This document shows, piece by piece, positions 37,301-49,500 of a DNA stretch of 64,000 nucleotides. A program made the translations under genes and the position numbers. Source of the stretch: Hydractinia symbiolongicarpus (taxonomy: Eukaryota; Cnidaria; Hydrozoa; Anthoathecata; Hydractiniidae); contig NC_079883.1 of NCBI RefSeq assembly GCF_029227915.1, forward strand, positions 32,242,001 to 32,306,000. The letters are read 5' to 3'. The notes beneath the pieces are model-generated. The model was given only the letters and a program-made list of their open reading frames with translations, ran no database searches and was not told where the DNA came from. Position 1 is the stretch's first letter. Each line of letters starts with the position of its first letter.

Positions 37301-38624
37301 AAAAATGTTTTCATTTTTGATGAGACGCCTAATGAAAGGGGTTTAATCGCCGGCAAACGAAAACCGGCGATTTCCCTTAAATCCTGGGCTTGGCCCGTAT
37401 AGTCGAATGTATACAAAGAAAGTACCCTGTGAGTAAACTCATTTCCAAAACGATTTTTTAAATTATCTTTTCACCACTAAAACGCATGAGACTTGTAGTT
37501 TGCAAAAATGTTTTCATTTTTGATGAGACGCTGAATAAAAGAAGTTTAATCGCCGGCAAACGAAAACCCGCCATTTCCCGTAAACCCCAGGTCTGCCCGT
37601 ATAGTCAAAAGTATACAAAGAAAGTACCCAGGGAGTAAACTTATTTCCCGAACGATTTTTTATATTATTTTTTACCACTAAAGCCCATGAGACTTGTAGT
37701 TTTTAAAAATGTTTTCATTTTTGATGAGACGTTAAATAAAAGAAGTTTAATCGCCCTCAAACGAAAACCCGCGACTTCCCGTAAATCCCGGACTCGGCCC
37801 GTATAGTCAAAAGTATACAAAGAAAGTACCCAGGGAGTAAACTCATTTCCCGAACGATTTTTTAAATTATTATTTCACCACTATAGCCCATGAGACTTGT
37901 AGTTTTTAAAAATGTTTTCATTTTTGATGAGACGCTGAATAAAAGAAGTTTAGTCGCCGGCAAACGAAAACCCGCCATTTCCCGTAAACCCCGGACTCGG
38001 CCCGTATAGTCAAAAGTATACAAAGAAAGTACCCAGGGAGTAAACTCATTTCCCGAACGATTTTTTAAATTATTTTTTCACCACTACAACGCATGAGACT
38101 TGTAGTTTGCAAAAATGTTTTAATTTTTGATGAGACGCTGAATAAAAGAAGTTTAATCGCCGGCAAACAAAAACCTGCGATTTCATGTAAATCCCGGACT
38201 CAGCCCGTATAGTCAAAAGTATACAAAGAAAGTACCCAGGGAGTAAACTCATTTCCCGAACGATTTTTTAAATTATTTTTTCACCACTACAACGCATGAG
38301 ACTTGTAGTTTGCAAAAATGTTTTCATTTTTGATGAGACGCTGAATAAAAGAAGTTTAATCGCCGGCAAACAAAAACCTGCGATTTCATGTAAATCCCGG
38401 ACTCAGCCCGTATAGTCAAAAGTATACAAAGAAAGTACCCAGGGAGTAAACTCATTTCCCGAACGATTATTTAAATTATTTTTTCACCACTAAAGCGCAT
38501 GAGACTTGTAGTTTTTAAAAATGTTTTCATTGTTGATGAGACGCTGAATAAAAGAAGTTTAATCGCCGGCAAACGAAAATCCGCGATTTCCCGTAAATCC
38601 CGGGCTTGGCCCGTATAGTCAAAA

Positions 38625-38773
38625 GTATACAAAGAAAGTTCCCAGGGAGTAAACTCATTTCCGAACGATTTTTTTTCATTTTTGATGAGACACCTAATGA
38701 AAGTGGTTTAATCGCCGGCAAAAGAAAATCCGCGATTTCCCTTAAATCCTGGGCTTGGCCCGTAAAGTCGAAT
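38625..38773. repeat. 149-bp truncated monomer (poly-T junction)
   Basis: Second-copy counterpart of 33458 (offset 5167); same missing C. Confidence 0.88.
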
Positions 38774-39380
38774 GTATACAAAGAAAGTACCCAGGAAGTA
38801 AACTCATTTCCAGAACGATTTTTTAAATTATTTTTTCACCACTAGAACGAATGAGACTTGTAGTTTTCAGAAATGTTTTCATTTTTGATGAGACGCCTAA
38901 TGAAAGTGGTTTAATTGCCGGGAAACGAAAACCGGCGATTTCTCTTAAATCCTGGGCTTGACCCCTATAGTCGAATGTATACAAAGAAAGTAACCTGTGA
39001 GTAAACTCATTTCCAAAACGATTTTTTAAATTATCTTTTCACCACTAAAACGCATGAGACTTGTAGTTTTCAAAAATGTTTTCATTTTAGATGAGACTCT
39101 GAATAAAAGAAGTTTAATCGCCGGCAAACGAAAACCCGCCATTTCCCGTAAACCCCGGATCTGCCCGTATAGTCAAAAGTATACAAAGATAGTACCCAGG
39201 GAGTAAACTCATTTTCCGAACGATTTTTTATATTATTTTCTACCACTAAAGCCCATGAGACTTGTAGTTTTTAGAAATGTTTTCATTTTTGATGAGACGC
39301 TAAATAAAAGAAGTTTAATCGCCCTCAAACGAAAACCCGCGACTTCCCGTAAATCCCGGACTCGGCCCGTATAGTCAAAA

Positions 39381-39530
39381 GTATACAAAGAAAGTACCCA
39401 GGGAGTAAACTCATTTCCCGATAGATTTTTTTTCATTTTTGATGAGACACCTAATGAAAGTGGTTTAATCGCCGGCAAACGAAAACCCGCCATTTCCCGT
39501 AAACCCAGGACTCGGCCCGTATAGTCAAAA
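39381..39530. repeat. 150-bp truncated monomer ('cgatagattt' variant)
   Basis: Counterpart of 34214 at offset 5167. It stands just before the place where 26-mer copy 2 lost a monomer. Confidence 0.88.
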
Positions 39531-42500
39531 GTTTACAAAGAAAGTACCCAGGTAGTAAACTCATTTCCCGAACGATTTTTTAAATTATTTTTTCACCACT
39601 AAAACGCATGAGACTTGTAGTTTTTAGAAATGTTTTTATTTTTGATGAGACGCTTAATGAAAGTGGCTTAATCGCCGCCAAACGAAAAGCCGCGATTTCC
39701 CGTAAATCCCGGGCTTGGCCCTTATAGTCGAATGTATACAAAGAAAGTACCCTGTGAGTAAACTCATTTCCAAAACGATTTTTTAAATTATCTTTTCACC
39801 ACTAAAACGCATGAGACTTGTAGTTTTCAAAAATGTTTTCATTTTTGATGAGACGCTGGATAAAAGAAGTTTAATCGCCGGCAAACGAAAACCCGCGATT
39901 TCCCGTAAATCCCCGACTCGGCCCGTATAATCAAAAGTATACAAAGAAAGTACCCTTTGAGTAAACTCATTTTCCGAACGATTTTTTAAATTATTTCTGC
40001 ACCACTAGAACGAATGAGACTTGTAGTTTTCAAAAATGTTTTCATTTTTAATGAGACGCTTAATGAAAGAGGTTTAATCGCCGGCAAACGAAAACCCGCG
40101 ATTTCCCGTAAATCCCGGGCTTGTCCCGTATAGTCAAAAGTATACAAAGAAAGTACCCAGGGAGTAAACTCATTACCCGAACGATTTTTTAAATTATTAT
40201 TTCACCACTAAAGCCCATGAGACTTGTAGTTTTTAAAAATGTTTTCATTTTTGATGAGACGCTGAATAAAAGGAGTTTAATCGCCGGCAAACGAAAACCC
40301 GCTATTTCCCGTAAACCCAGGACTCGGCCCGTATAGTCAAAAGTATACAAAGAAAGTACCCAGGTAGTAAACTCATTTCCCGAACGATTTTTTAAATTAT
40401 CTTTTCACCACTAAAACGCATGAGACTTGTAGTTTTCAAAAATGTTTTCATTTTTAATGAGACGCTAAATAAAAGAAGTTTAATTGCCGGCAAACGAAAA
40501 CCCGCGATTTCCCGTAAATCCCGGACTCGGCCCGTATAGTAAAAAGTATACAAAGAAAGTACTCTTTGAGTAAACTCATTTCCCGAACGATTTTTTAAAT
40601 TATTTCTGCACCACTAGAACGAATGAGACTTATAGTTTTCAAAAATGTTTTCATTTTTAATGAGACGTTTAATGAAAGAGGTTTAATCGCCGGCAAACGA
40701 AAACCCGCGATTTCCAGTAAATCCCCGACTCAGCCCGTATAATCAAAAGTATACAAAGAAAGTACCCTTTGAGTAAACTCATTTCCCGAACGATTTTTTA
40801 AATTATTTCTGCACCACTAGAACGAATGAGACTTGTAGTTTTTAAAAATGTTTTCATTTTTAATGAGACGCTTAATGAAAGAGGTTTAATCGCCGGCAAA
40901 CGAAAACCCGCGATTTCCCGTAAACCCAGGACTCGGCCCGTATAGTCAAAAGTTTACAAAGAAAGTACCCAGGTAGTAAACTCATTTCCCGAACGATTTT
41001 TTAAATTATCTTTTCACCACTAAAACGCATGAGACTTGTAGTTTTCAAAAATGTTTTCATTTTTGATGAGACGCTGGATAAAAGAAGTTTAATTGCCGGC
41101 AAACGAAAACCCGCGATTTCCCGTAAATCCCGGACTCGGCCCGTATAGTCAAAAGTATACAAAGAAAGTACTCTTTGAGTAAACTCATTTCCCGAACGAT
41201 TTTTTAAATTATTTCTGCACCACTAGAACGAATGAGACTTGTAGTTTTCAAAAATGTTTTCATTTTTATTGAGACGCTTAATGAAAGAGGTTTAATCGCC
41301 GGCAAACGAAAACCCGCGATTTCCCGTAACTCCCGGGCTTGTCCCGTATAGTCAAAAGTATACAAAGAAAGTACTCTTTGAGTAAACTCATTTCCCGAAC
41401 GATTTTTTAAATTATTTCTGCACCATTAGAACGAATGAGACTTATAGTTTTCAAAAATGTTTTCATTTTTAATGAGACGCTTAATGAAAGAGGTTTAATC
41501 GCCGGCAAACGAAAACTCGCGATTTCCCGCAAATCCCCGACTCGGCCCGGATAATCAAAAGTATACAAAGAAAGTACCCTTTGAGTAAACTCATTTCCCG
41601 AACGATTTTTTAAATTATTTCTGCACCACTAGAACGAATGAGACTTGTAGTTTTCAAAAATGTTTTCATTTTTAATGAGACGCTTAATGAAGGAGGTTTA
41701 ATCGCCGGCAAACGAAAACCCGCCATTTCCCGTAAACCCAGGACTCGGCCCGTATAGTCAAAAGTTTACAAAGAAAGTACCCAGGTAGTAAACTCATTTC
41801 CCGAACGTTTTTTTAAATTATCTTTTCACCACTAAAACGCATGAGACTTGTAGTTTTCAAAAATGTTTTCATTTTTGATGAGACGCTGGATAAAAGAAGT
41901 TTAATTGCCGGCAAACGAAAACCCGCGATTTCCCGTAAATCCCGGACTCGGCCCGTATAGTCAAAAGTATACAAAGAAAGTACTCTTTGAGTAAACTCAT
42001 TTCCCGAACGATTTTTTAAATTATTTCTGCACCACTAGAACGAATGAGACTTGTAGTTTTCAAAAATGTTTTCATTTTTAATGAGACGCTTAATGAAAGA
42101 GGTTTAATCGCCGGCAAACGAAAACCCGCGATTTCCCGTAACTCCCGGGCTTGTCCCGTATAGTCAAAAGAATACAAAGAAAGTACCCAGGGAGTAAACT
42201 CATTTCCCGAACGATTTTTTAAATTATTATTTCTCCACTAAAACGCATGAGACTTGTAGTTTTTAAAAATGTTTTCATTTTTGATGAGACACTGAATAAA
42301 AGGAGTTTAATCGCCGGCAAGCGAAAACCCGCCATTTCCCGTAAACCCAGGACTCGGCCCGTATAGTCAAAAGTATACAAAGAAAGTACCCTTTGAGTAA
42401 ACTCATTTCCTGAACGATTTTTTAAATTATTTCTGCACCACTAGAACGAATGAGACTTGTAGTTTTCAAAAATGTTTTCATTTTTAATGAGACGCCTAAT

Positions 42501-43794
42501 GAAAGAGGTTTAATCGCCGGCAAACGAAAACCCGCGATTTCCCGTAAATCCCGGGCTTGTCCCGTATAGTGAAAAGTATACAAAGAAAGTACCCAGGGAG
42601 TAAACTCATTTCCCGAACGATTTTTTAAATTATTATTTCACCACTAAAGCCCATGAGACTTGTAGTTTTTAAAAATGTTTTCATTTTTGATGAGACGCTG
42701 AATAAAAGTAGTTTAATCGCCGGCAAACGAAAACCCGCCATTTCCCGTAAACCCAGGACTCGGCCCGTATAGTCAAAAGTATACAAAGAAAGTACCCAGG
42801 GAGTAAACTCATTTCCCGAACGATTTTTTAAATTATCTTTTCACCACTAAAACGCATGAGACTTGTAGTTTTCAGAAATGTTTTTATTTTTGATGAGACG
42901 CTTAATGAAAGTGGTTTAATCGCCGGCAAACAAAAACCCGCGATTTCCCGTAAATCCCGGGCTTGGCCCGTATAGTCGAATGTATACAAAGAAAGTACCT
43001 TGTGAGTAAACTCATTTCCCGAACGATTTTTTAAATTATTTCTGCACCACTAGAACGAATGAGACTTATAGTTTTCAAAAATGTTTTCATTTTTAATGAG
43101 ACGCTTAATGAAAGAGGTTTAATCGCCGGCAAACGAAAACCCGCGATTTCCCGTAAATCCCGGGCTTGTCCCGTATAGTCGAATGTATACAAAGAAAGTA
43201 CCCAGGGAGTAAACTAATTTCCCGAACGATTTTTTAAATTATTTTTTCTCCACTAAAACGCATGAGACTTGTAGTTTTCAAAAATGTTTTCATTTTTGAT
43301 GATACGCTGGATAAAAGAAGTTTAATCGCCGGCAAACGAAAACCCGCGATTTCCCGTAAATCCCGGACTCGGCCCGTATAGTCAAAAGTATACAAAGAAA
43401 GTACCCTTTGAGTAAACTCATTTCCAAAACGATTTTTTAAATTATCTTTTCACCACTAAAACGCATGAGACTTGTAGTTTTCAAAAATGTTTTCATTTTT
43501 GATGACACGCTTAATGAAAGGGGTTTAATCGTCGGCAAATCAAAAACCCGCGATTTCCCGTAAATCACGGGCTTGGCCCGTATAGTCGAATGTATACAAA
43601 GAAAGTGCCCTGTGAGTAAACTCATTTCCAAAACGATTTTTTAAATTATCTTTTCACCACTAAAACGCGTGAGACTTGTAGTTTTCAAAAATGTTTTCAT
43701 TTTTCATGAGACGCTGAATAAAAGAAGTTTAATCGCCGGCAAACAAAAACCCGCCATTTCCCGTAAACCCCGGATTTGGCCAGTATAGTCAAAT

Positions 43795-43866
43795 GTATAC
43801 AAAGAATGCCGGCAAACAAAAACCCGCGATTTCCCTTAAATCCTGGCTTGGCCCGTATAGTCGAAT
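43795..43866. repeat. 72-bp truncated monomer, 35-mer copy 1
   Basis: Two 'gtatac' landmarks lie 72 bp apart. The junction 'caaagaatgccggcaaac' joins phase ~145 to phase ~73 of the next monomer, removing about 130 bp; one further G is missing from 'cctggcttggcc'. It lost the inverted repeat and the AT-rich half but kept the C-run block. Confidence 0.9.
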
Positions 43867-44068
43867 GTATACAAAGAAAGTACCCTGTGAGTAAACTCAT
43901 TTCCCGAACGATTTTTTATATTATTTTTCACCACTAAAGCCCATGAGACTTGTAGTTTTTAAAAATGTTTTCATTTTTGATGAGACGCTGAATAAAAGAA
44001 GTTTAATCGCCCTCAAACGAAAACCCGCGACTTCCCGTAAATCCCGGACTCGGCCCGTATAGTCAAAA

Positions 44069-44218
44069 GTATACAAAGAAAGTACCCAGGGAGTAAACTC
44101 ATTTCGCGAACGATTTTTTTTCATTTTTGATGAGACGCCTAATGAAAGTGGTTTAATCGCCGGCAAACGAAAACCCGCAATTTCCCTTAAATCCTGGGCT
44201 TGGTCCGTATAGTCGAAT
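44069..44218. repeat. 150-bp truncated monomer ('catttcgcgaacg' variant)
   Basis: T-tract junction with 'tttcgcgaacg'. It is the first of a truncated-full-truncated trio with 44422. Confidence 0.88.
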
Positions 44219-44421
44219 GTATACAAAGAAAGTACCCTGTGAGTAAACTCATTTCCCGAACGATTTTTCAAATTATTTCTGCACCACTAGAACGAATGAG
44301 ACTTGTAGTTTTCAAAAATGTTTTCATTTTTAATGAGACGCTTAATGAAAGAGGTTTAATCGCCGCCAAACGAAAACCCGCGATTTCCCGTAAATCCCGG
44401 GCTTGTCCCGTATAGTCAAAA

Positions 44422-44571
44422 GTATACAAAGAAAGTACCCAGGGAGTAAACTCATTTCCCGAACGATTTTTTTTCATTTTTGATGAGACGCCTAATGAAA
44501 GTGGTTTAATCGCCGGCAAACGAAAACCCGCCATTTCCCGTAAACCCAGGACTCGGCCCGTATAGTCAAAA
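44422..44571. repeat. 150-bp truncated monomer
   Basis: Same T-tract junction with standard 'tttcccgaacg'. One full monomer separates it from the 44069 element. Confidence 0.88.
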
Positions 44572-44657
44572 GTATACAAAGAAAGTACCCAGGGAGTAAA
44601 CTCATTTCCCGAACGATTTTTTAAATTATCTTTTCACCACTAAAACGCATGAGACTT

Positions 44658-44840
44658 ATAGTTTTCAAAAATGTTTTCATTTTTAATGAGACGCTTAATG
44701 AAAGAGGTTTAATCGCCGGCAAACGAAAACCCGCGATTTCCCGTAAATCCCGGGCTTGTCCCGTATAGTCGAATGTATACAAAGGAAGTACCCAGGGAGT
44801 AAACTCATTTCCCGGACGATTTTTTAAATTATTTTTTCTC
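44658..44840. repeat. Gene-conversion-like patch inside 35-mer copy 1
   Basis: In copies 2 and 3 (around 48425-48607 and 55237-55419) this monomer has 'gttttaagaaatg', 'cttaattaaagtgg', 'cttggcccg', 'accctgtgag' and 'tttttgaattatc'. Here it has 'acttatag', 'tttttaatgag', 'gcttgtcccg', 'aaaggaagtaccc' and 'catttcccggacg'. These are the features of the monomer two units downstream (45064-45246), which looks identical over this span. Flanks on both sides remain copy-1-like. Confidence 0.8.
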
Positions 44841-45584
44841 CACTAAAACGCATGAGACTTGTAGTTTTCAAAAATGTTTTTATTTTTGATGAGACGCTGG
44901 ATAAAAGAAGTTTAATCGCCGGCAAACGAAAACGCGCGATTTCCCGTAAATCCCGGACTCGGCCCGTATAATCAAAAGTATACAAAGAAAGTACTCTTTG
45001 AGTAAACTCATTTCCCGAACGATTTTTTAAATTATTTCTGCACCACTAGAACGAATGAGACTTATAGTTTTCAAAAATGTTTTCATTTTTAATGAGACGC
45101 TTAATGAAAGAGGTTTAATCGCCGGCAAACGAAAACCCGCGATTTCCCGTAAATCCCGGGCTTGTCCCGTATAGTCGAATGTATACAAAGGAAGTACCCA
45201 GGGAGTAAACTCATTTCCCGGACGATTTTTTAAATTATTTTTTCTCCACTAAAACGCATGAGACTTGTAGTTTTCAAAAATGTTTTCATTTTAGATGAGA
45301 CTCTGAATAAAAGAAGTTTAATCGCCGGCAAACGAAAACCCGCCACTTCCCGTAAACCCCGGATCTGCCCGTATAGTCAAAAGTATACAAAGATAGTACC
45401 CAGGGAGTAAACTCATTTTCCGAACGATTTTTTATATTATTTTCTACCACTAAAGCCCATGAGACTTGTAGTTTTTAGAAATGTTTTCTATTTTGATGAG
45501 ACGCTAAATAAAAGAAGTTTAATCGCCCTCAAACGAAAACCCGCGACTTCCCGTAAATCCCGGACTCGGCCCGTATAGTCAAAA

Positions 45585-45734
45585 GTATACAAAGAAAGTA
45601 CCCAGGGAGTAAACTCATTTCCCGATAGATTTTTTTTCATTTTTGATGAGACACCTAATGAAAGTGGTTTAATCGCCGGCAAACGAAAACCCGCGATTTC
45701 CCTTAAATCCTGGGCTTGGCCCGTATAGTCGAAT
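45585..45734. repeat. 150-bp truncated monomer ('cgatagattt' variant)
   Basis: Counterpart of 34214 and 39381, in the last part of 35-mer copy 1. Confidence 0.88.
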
Positions 45735-47472
45735 GTATACAAAGAAAGTACCCTGTAAGTAAACTCATTTCCCGAACGATTTTTTAAATTATTTCTGCAC
45801 CACTAGAACGAATGAGACTTGTAGTTTTCAAAAATGTTTTCATTTTTAATGAGACGCTTAATGAAAGAGGTTTAATCGCCGGCAAACGAAAACCCACGAT
45901 TTCCCGTAACTCCCGGGCTTGTCCCGTATAGTCAAAAGTATACAAAGAAAGTACCCAGGGAGTAAACTCATTTCCCGAACGATTTTTTAAATTATTATTT
46001 CACCACTAAAGCCCATGAGACTTGTAGTTTTTAAAAATGTTTTCATTTTTGATGAGACGCTGAATAAAAGGAGTTTAATCGCCGGCAAACGAAAACCCGC
46101 CATTTCCCGTAAACCCAGGACTCGGCCCGTATAGTCAAAAGTATACAAAGAAAGTACCCAGGGAGTAAACTCATTTCCCGAACGATTTTTTATATTATTT
46201 TTTCACCACTAAAACGCATGAGACTTGTAGTTTTTAAAAATGTTTTCATTTTTGATGAGACGCTGGATAAAAGAAGTTTAATCGCCGGCAAACTAAAACC
46301 CGCGATTTCCCGTAAATCCCAGACTCGGCCCGTATAGTCAAAAGTATACAAAGAAAGTACCCAGGGAGTAAACTCATTTCCCGAACGATTTTTTAAATTA
46401 TTTTTTCACCACTAAAACGCATGAGACTTGTAGTTTTTAGAAATGTTTTTATTTTTGATGAGACGCTTAATGAAAGTGGCTTAATCGCCGCCAAACGAAA
46501 AGCCGCGATTTCCCGTAAATCCCGGGCTTGGCCCTTATAGTCGAATGTATACAAAGAAAGTACCCTGTGAGTAAACTCATTTCCAAAACGATTTTTTAAA
46601 TTATCTTTTCACCACTAAAACGCATGAGACTTGTAGTTTTCAAAAATGTTTTCATTTTTGATGAGACGCTGGATAAAAGAAGTTTAATCGCCGGCAAACG
46701 AAAACCCGCGATTTCCCGTAAATCCCCGACTCGGCCCGTATAATCAAAAGTATACAAAGAAAGTACCCTTTGAGTAAACTCATTTTCCGAACGATTTTTT
46801 AAATTATTTCTGCACCACTAGAACGAATGAGACTTGTAGTTTTCAAAAATGTTTTCATTTTTAATGAGACGCTTAATGAAAGAGGTTTAATCGCCGGCAA
46901 ACGAAAACCCGCGATTTCCCGTAAATCCCGGGCTTGTCCCGTATAGTCAAAAGTATACAAAGAAAGTACCCAGGGAGTAAACTCATTACCCGAACGATTT
47001 TTTAAATTATTATTTCACCACTAAAGCCCATGAGACTTGTAGTTTTTAAAAATGTTTTCATTTTTGATGAGACGCTGAATAAAAGGAGTTTAATCGCCGG
47101 CAAACGAAAACCCGCTATTTCCCGTAAACCCAGGACTCGGCCCGTATAGTCAAAAGTATACAAAGAAAGTACCCAGGTAGTAAACTCATTTCCCGAACGA
47201 TTTTTTAAATTATCTTTTCACCACTAAAACGCATGAGACTTGTAGTTTTCAAAAATGTTTTCATTTTTAATGAGACGCTAAATAAAAGAAGTTTAATTGC
47301 CGGCAAACGAAAACCCGCGATTTCCCGTAAATCCCGGACTCGGCCCGTATAGTAAAAAGTATACAAAGAAAGTACTCTTTGAGTAAACTCATTTCCCGAA
47401 CGATTTTTTAAATTATTTCTGCACCACTAGAACGAATGAGACTTATAGTTTTCAAAAATGTTTTCATTTTTA

Positions 47473-47480
47473 ATGAGACG
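47473..47480. other. Recombination junction of the 15-monomer deletion
   Basis: The eight bases 'atgagacg' are shared by both parents. To the left, 'tttttaatgagacg' matches the ~40.65 kb parent, whereas the 43.7 kb parent has 'tttttcatgagacg'. To the right, 'gacgctgaat' matches the 43.7 kb parent, whereas the 40.65 kb parent has 'gacgtttaat'. The flanks are also homologous, so this is an in-register unequal exchange, not end joining. Confidence 0.85.
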
Positions 47481-47561
47481 CTGAATAAAAGAAGTTTAAT
47501 CGCCGGCAAACAAAAACCCGCCATTTCCCGTAAACCCCGGATTTGGCCAGTATAGTCAAAT

Positions 47562-47633
47562 GTATACAAAGAATGCCGGCAAACAAAAACCCGCGATTTC
47601 CCTTAAATCCTGGCTTGGCCCGTATAGTCGAAT
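47562..47633. repeat. 72-bp truncated monomer, 35-mer copy 2
   Basis: Same junction 'agaatgccggc' and same missing G as at 43795. It lies about 80 bp right of the 15-monomer deletion junction. Confidence 0.9.
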
Positions 47634-47835
47634 GTATACAAAGAAAGTACCCTGTGAGTAAACTCATTTCCCGAACGATTTTTTATATTATTTTTCACCA
47701 CTAAAGCCCATGAGACTTGTAGTTTTTAAAAATGTTTTCATTTTTGATGAGACGCTGAATAAAAGAAGTTTAATCGCCCTCAAACGAAAACCCGCGACTT
47801 CCCGTAAATCCCGGACTCGGCCCGTATAGTCAAAA

Positions 47836-47985
47836 GTATACAAAGAAAGTACCCAGGGAGTAAACTCATTTCGCGAACGATTTTTTTTCATTTTTGATGA
47901 GACGCCTAATGAAAGTGGTTTAATCGCCGGCAAACGAAAACCCGCAATTTCCCTTAAATCCTGGGCTTGGTCCGTATAGTCGAAT
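47836..47985. repeat. 150-bp truncated monomer ('catttcgcgaacg' variant)
   Basis: Copy-2 counterpart of 44069 (offset 3767). Confidence 0.88.
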
Positions 47986-48188
47986 GTATACAAAGAAAGT
48001 ACCCTGTGAGTAAACTCATTTCCCGAACGATTTTTCAAATTATTTCTGCACCACTAGAACGAATGAGACTTGTAGTTTTCAAAAATGTTTTCATTTTTAA
48101 TGAGACGCTTAATGAAAGAGGTTTAATCGCCGCCAAACGAAAACCCGCGATTTCCCGTAAATCCCGGGCTTGTCCCGTATAGTCAAAA

Positions 48189-48338
48189 GTATACAAAGAA
48201 AGTACCCAGGGAGTAAACTCATTTCCCGAACGATTTTTTTTCATTTTTGATGAGACGCCTAATGAAAGTGGTTTAATCGCCGGCAAACGAAAACCCGCCA
48301 TTTCCCGTAAACCCAGGATTCGGCCCGTATAGTCAAAA
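48189..48338. repeat. 150-bp truncated monomer
   Basis: Copy-2 counterpart of 44422 (offset 3767). Confidence 0.88.
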
Positions 48339-49350
48339 GTATACAAAGAAAGTACCCAGGGAGTAAACTCATTTCCCGAACGATTTTTTAAATTATCTTT
48401 TCACCACTAAAACGCATGAGACTTGTAGTTTTAAGAAATGTTTTTATTTTGATGAGACGCTTAATTAAAGTGGTTTAATCGCCGGCAAACGAAAACCCGC
48501 GATTTCCCGTAAATCCCGGGCTTGGCCCGTATAGTCGAATGTATACAAAGAAAGTACCCTGTGAGTAAACTCATTTCCAAAACGATTTTTTGAATTATCT
48601 TTTCACCACTAAAACGCATGAGACTTGTAGTTTTCAAAAATGTTTTTATTTTTGATGAGACGCTGGATAAAAGAAGTTTAATCGCCGGCAAACGAAAACG
48701 CGCGATTTCCCGTAAATCCCGGACTCGGCCCGTATAATCAAAAGTATACAAAGAAAGTACTCTTTGAGTAAACTCATTTCCCGAACGATTTTTTAAATTA
48801 TTTCTGCACCACTAGAACGAATGAGACTTATAGTTTTCAAAAATGTTTTCATTTTTAATGAGACGCTTAATGAAAGAGGTTTAATCGCCGGCAAACGAAA
48901 ACCCGCGATTTCCCGTAAATCCCGGGCTTGTCCCGTATAGTCGAATGTATACAAAGGAAGTACCCAGGGAGTAAACTCATTTCCCGGACGATTTTTTAAA
49001 TTATTTTTTCTCCACTAAAACGCATGAGACTTGTAGTTTTCAAAAATGTTTTCATTTTAGATGAGACTCTGAATAAAAGAAGTTTAATCGCCGGTAAACG
49101 AAAACCCGCCATTTCCCGTAAACCCCGGATCTGCCCGTATAGTCAAAAGTATACAAAGATAGTACCCAGGGAGTAAACTCATTTTCCGAACGATTTTTTA
49201 TATTATTTTCTACCACTAAAGCCCATGAGACTTGTAGTTTTTAGAAATGTTTTCTATTTTGATGAGACGCTAAATAAAAGAAGTTTAATCGCCCTCAAAC
49301 GAAAACCCGCGACTTCCCGTAAATCCCGGACTCGGCCCGTATAGTCAAAA

Positions 49351-49500
49351 GTATACAAAGAAAGTACCCAGGGAGTAAACTCATTTCCCGATAGATTTTT
49401 TTTCATTTTTGATGAGACACCTAATGAAAGTGGTTTAATCGCCGGCAAACGAAAACCCGCGATTTCCCTTAAATCCTGGGCTTGGCCCGTATAGTCGAAT
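49351..49500. repeat. 150-bp truncated monomer ('cgatagattt' variant)
   Basis: Copy-2 counterpart of 45585 (offset 3766). Confidence 0.88.

Larger units (their letters stand above)
32161..37326. repeat. 26-mer HOR (5166 bp), copy 1
   Basis: Begins near 'gcctaatgaaagggg' at 32161; the same context returns at 37327, 5166 bp later. The length fits 26 monomers, two of them truncated (33458 and 34214). Order inside: 'gtttgcaaaaatg' and 'gttaaataaaag' monomers, then truncated copies, then 'gctggataaaag', then a run of 'ctgcaccac' with 'tttttaatgag' monomers alternating with 'caggtagtaaac' monomers. Confidence 0.85.
37327..42290. repeat. 26-mer HOR, copy 2, lacking one monomer (4964 bp)
   Basis: Matches copy 1 at offset 5166-5167 up to about 39530 and at offset 4964 afterwards; the difference is exactly 203 bp. 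The missing monomer corresponds to 34414-34616, recognised by 'tatattattttttcacc', 'ggcaaactaaaacc' and 'aaatcccagactcgg'. The same monomer is present near 46191 and 49958, so copy 2 most likely lost it. The copy ends near 42290, where 'gagacactgaat' replaces 'gagacgcctaatg'. Confidence 0.85.
39553..46364. repeat. 35-mer HOR (6812 bp), copy 1
   Basis: Recurs at +6812 and +10579. The length equals 35 monomers minus the losses in three 150-bp and one 72-bp truncated monomers, within a few bases. Its first part overlaps the 26-mer copy 2, so the larger unit was built from it. Rare markers recur: 'gatgatacgctgg' (43298 and 53877), 'gaaaacgcgcgattt', 'catttcgcgaacg' and 'catttcccgga'. Only this copy contains the conversion-like patch at 44658-44840. 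Confidence 0.85.
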
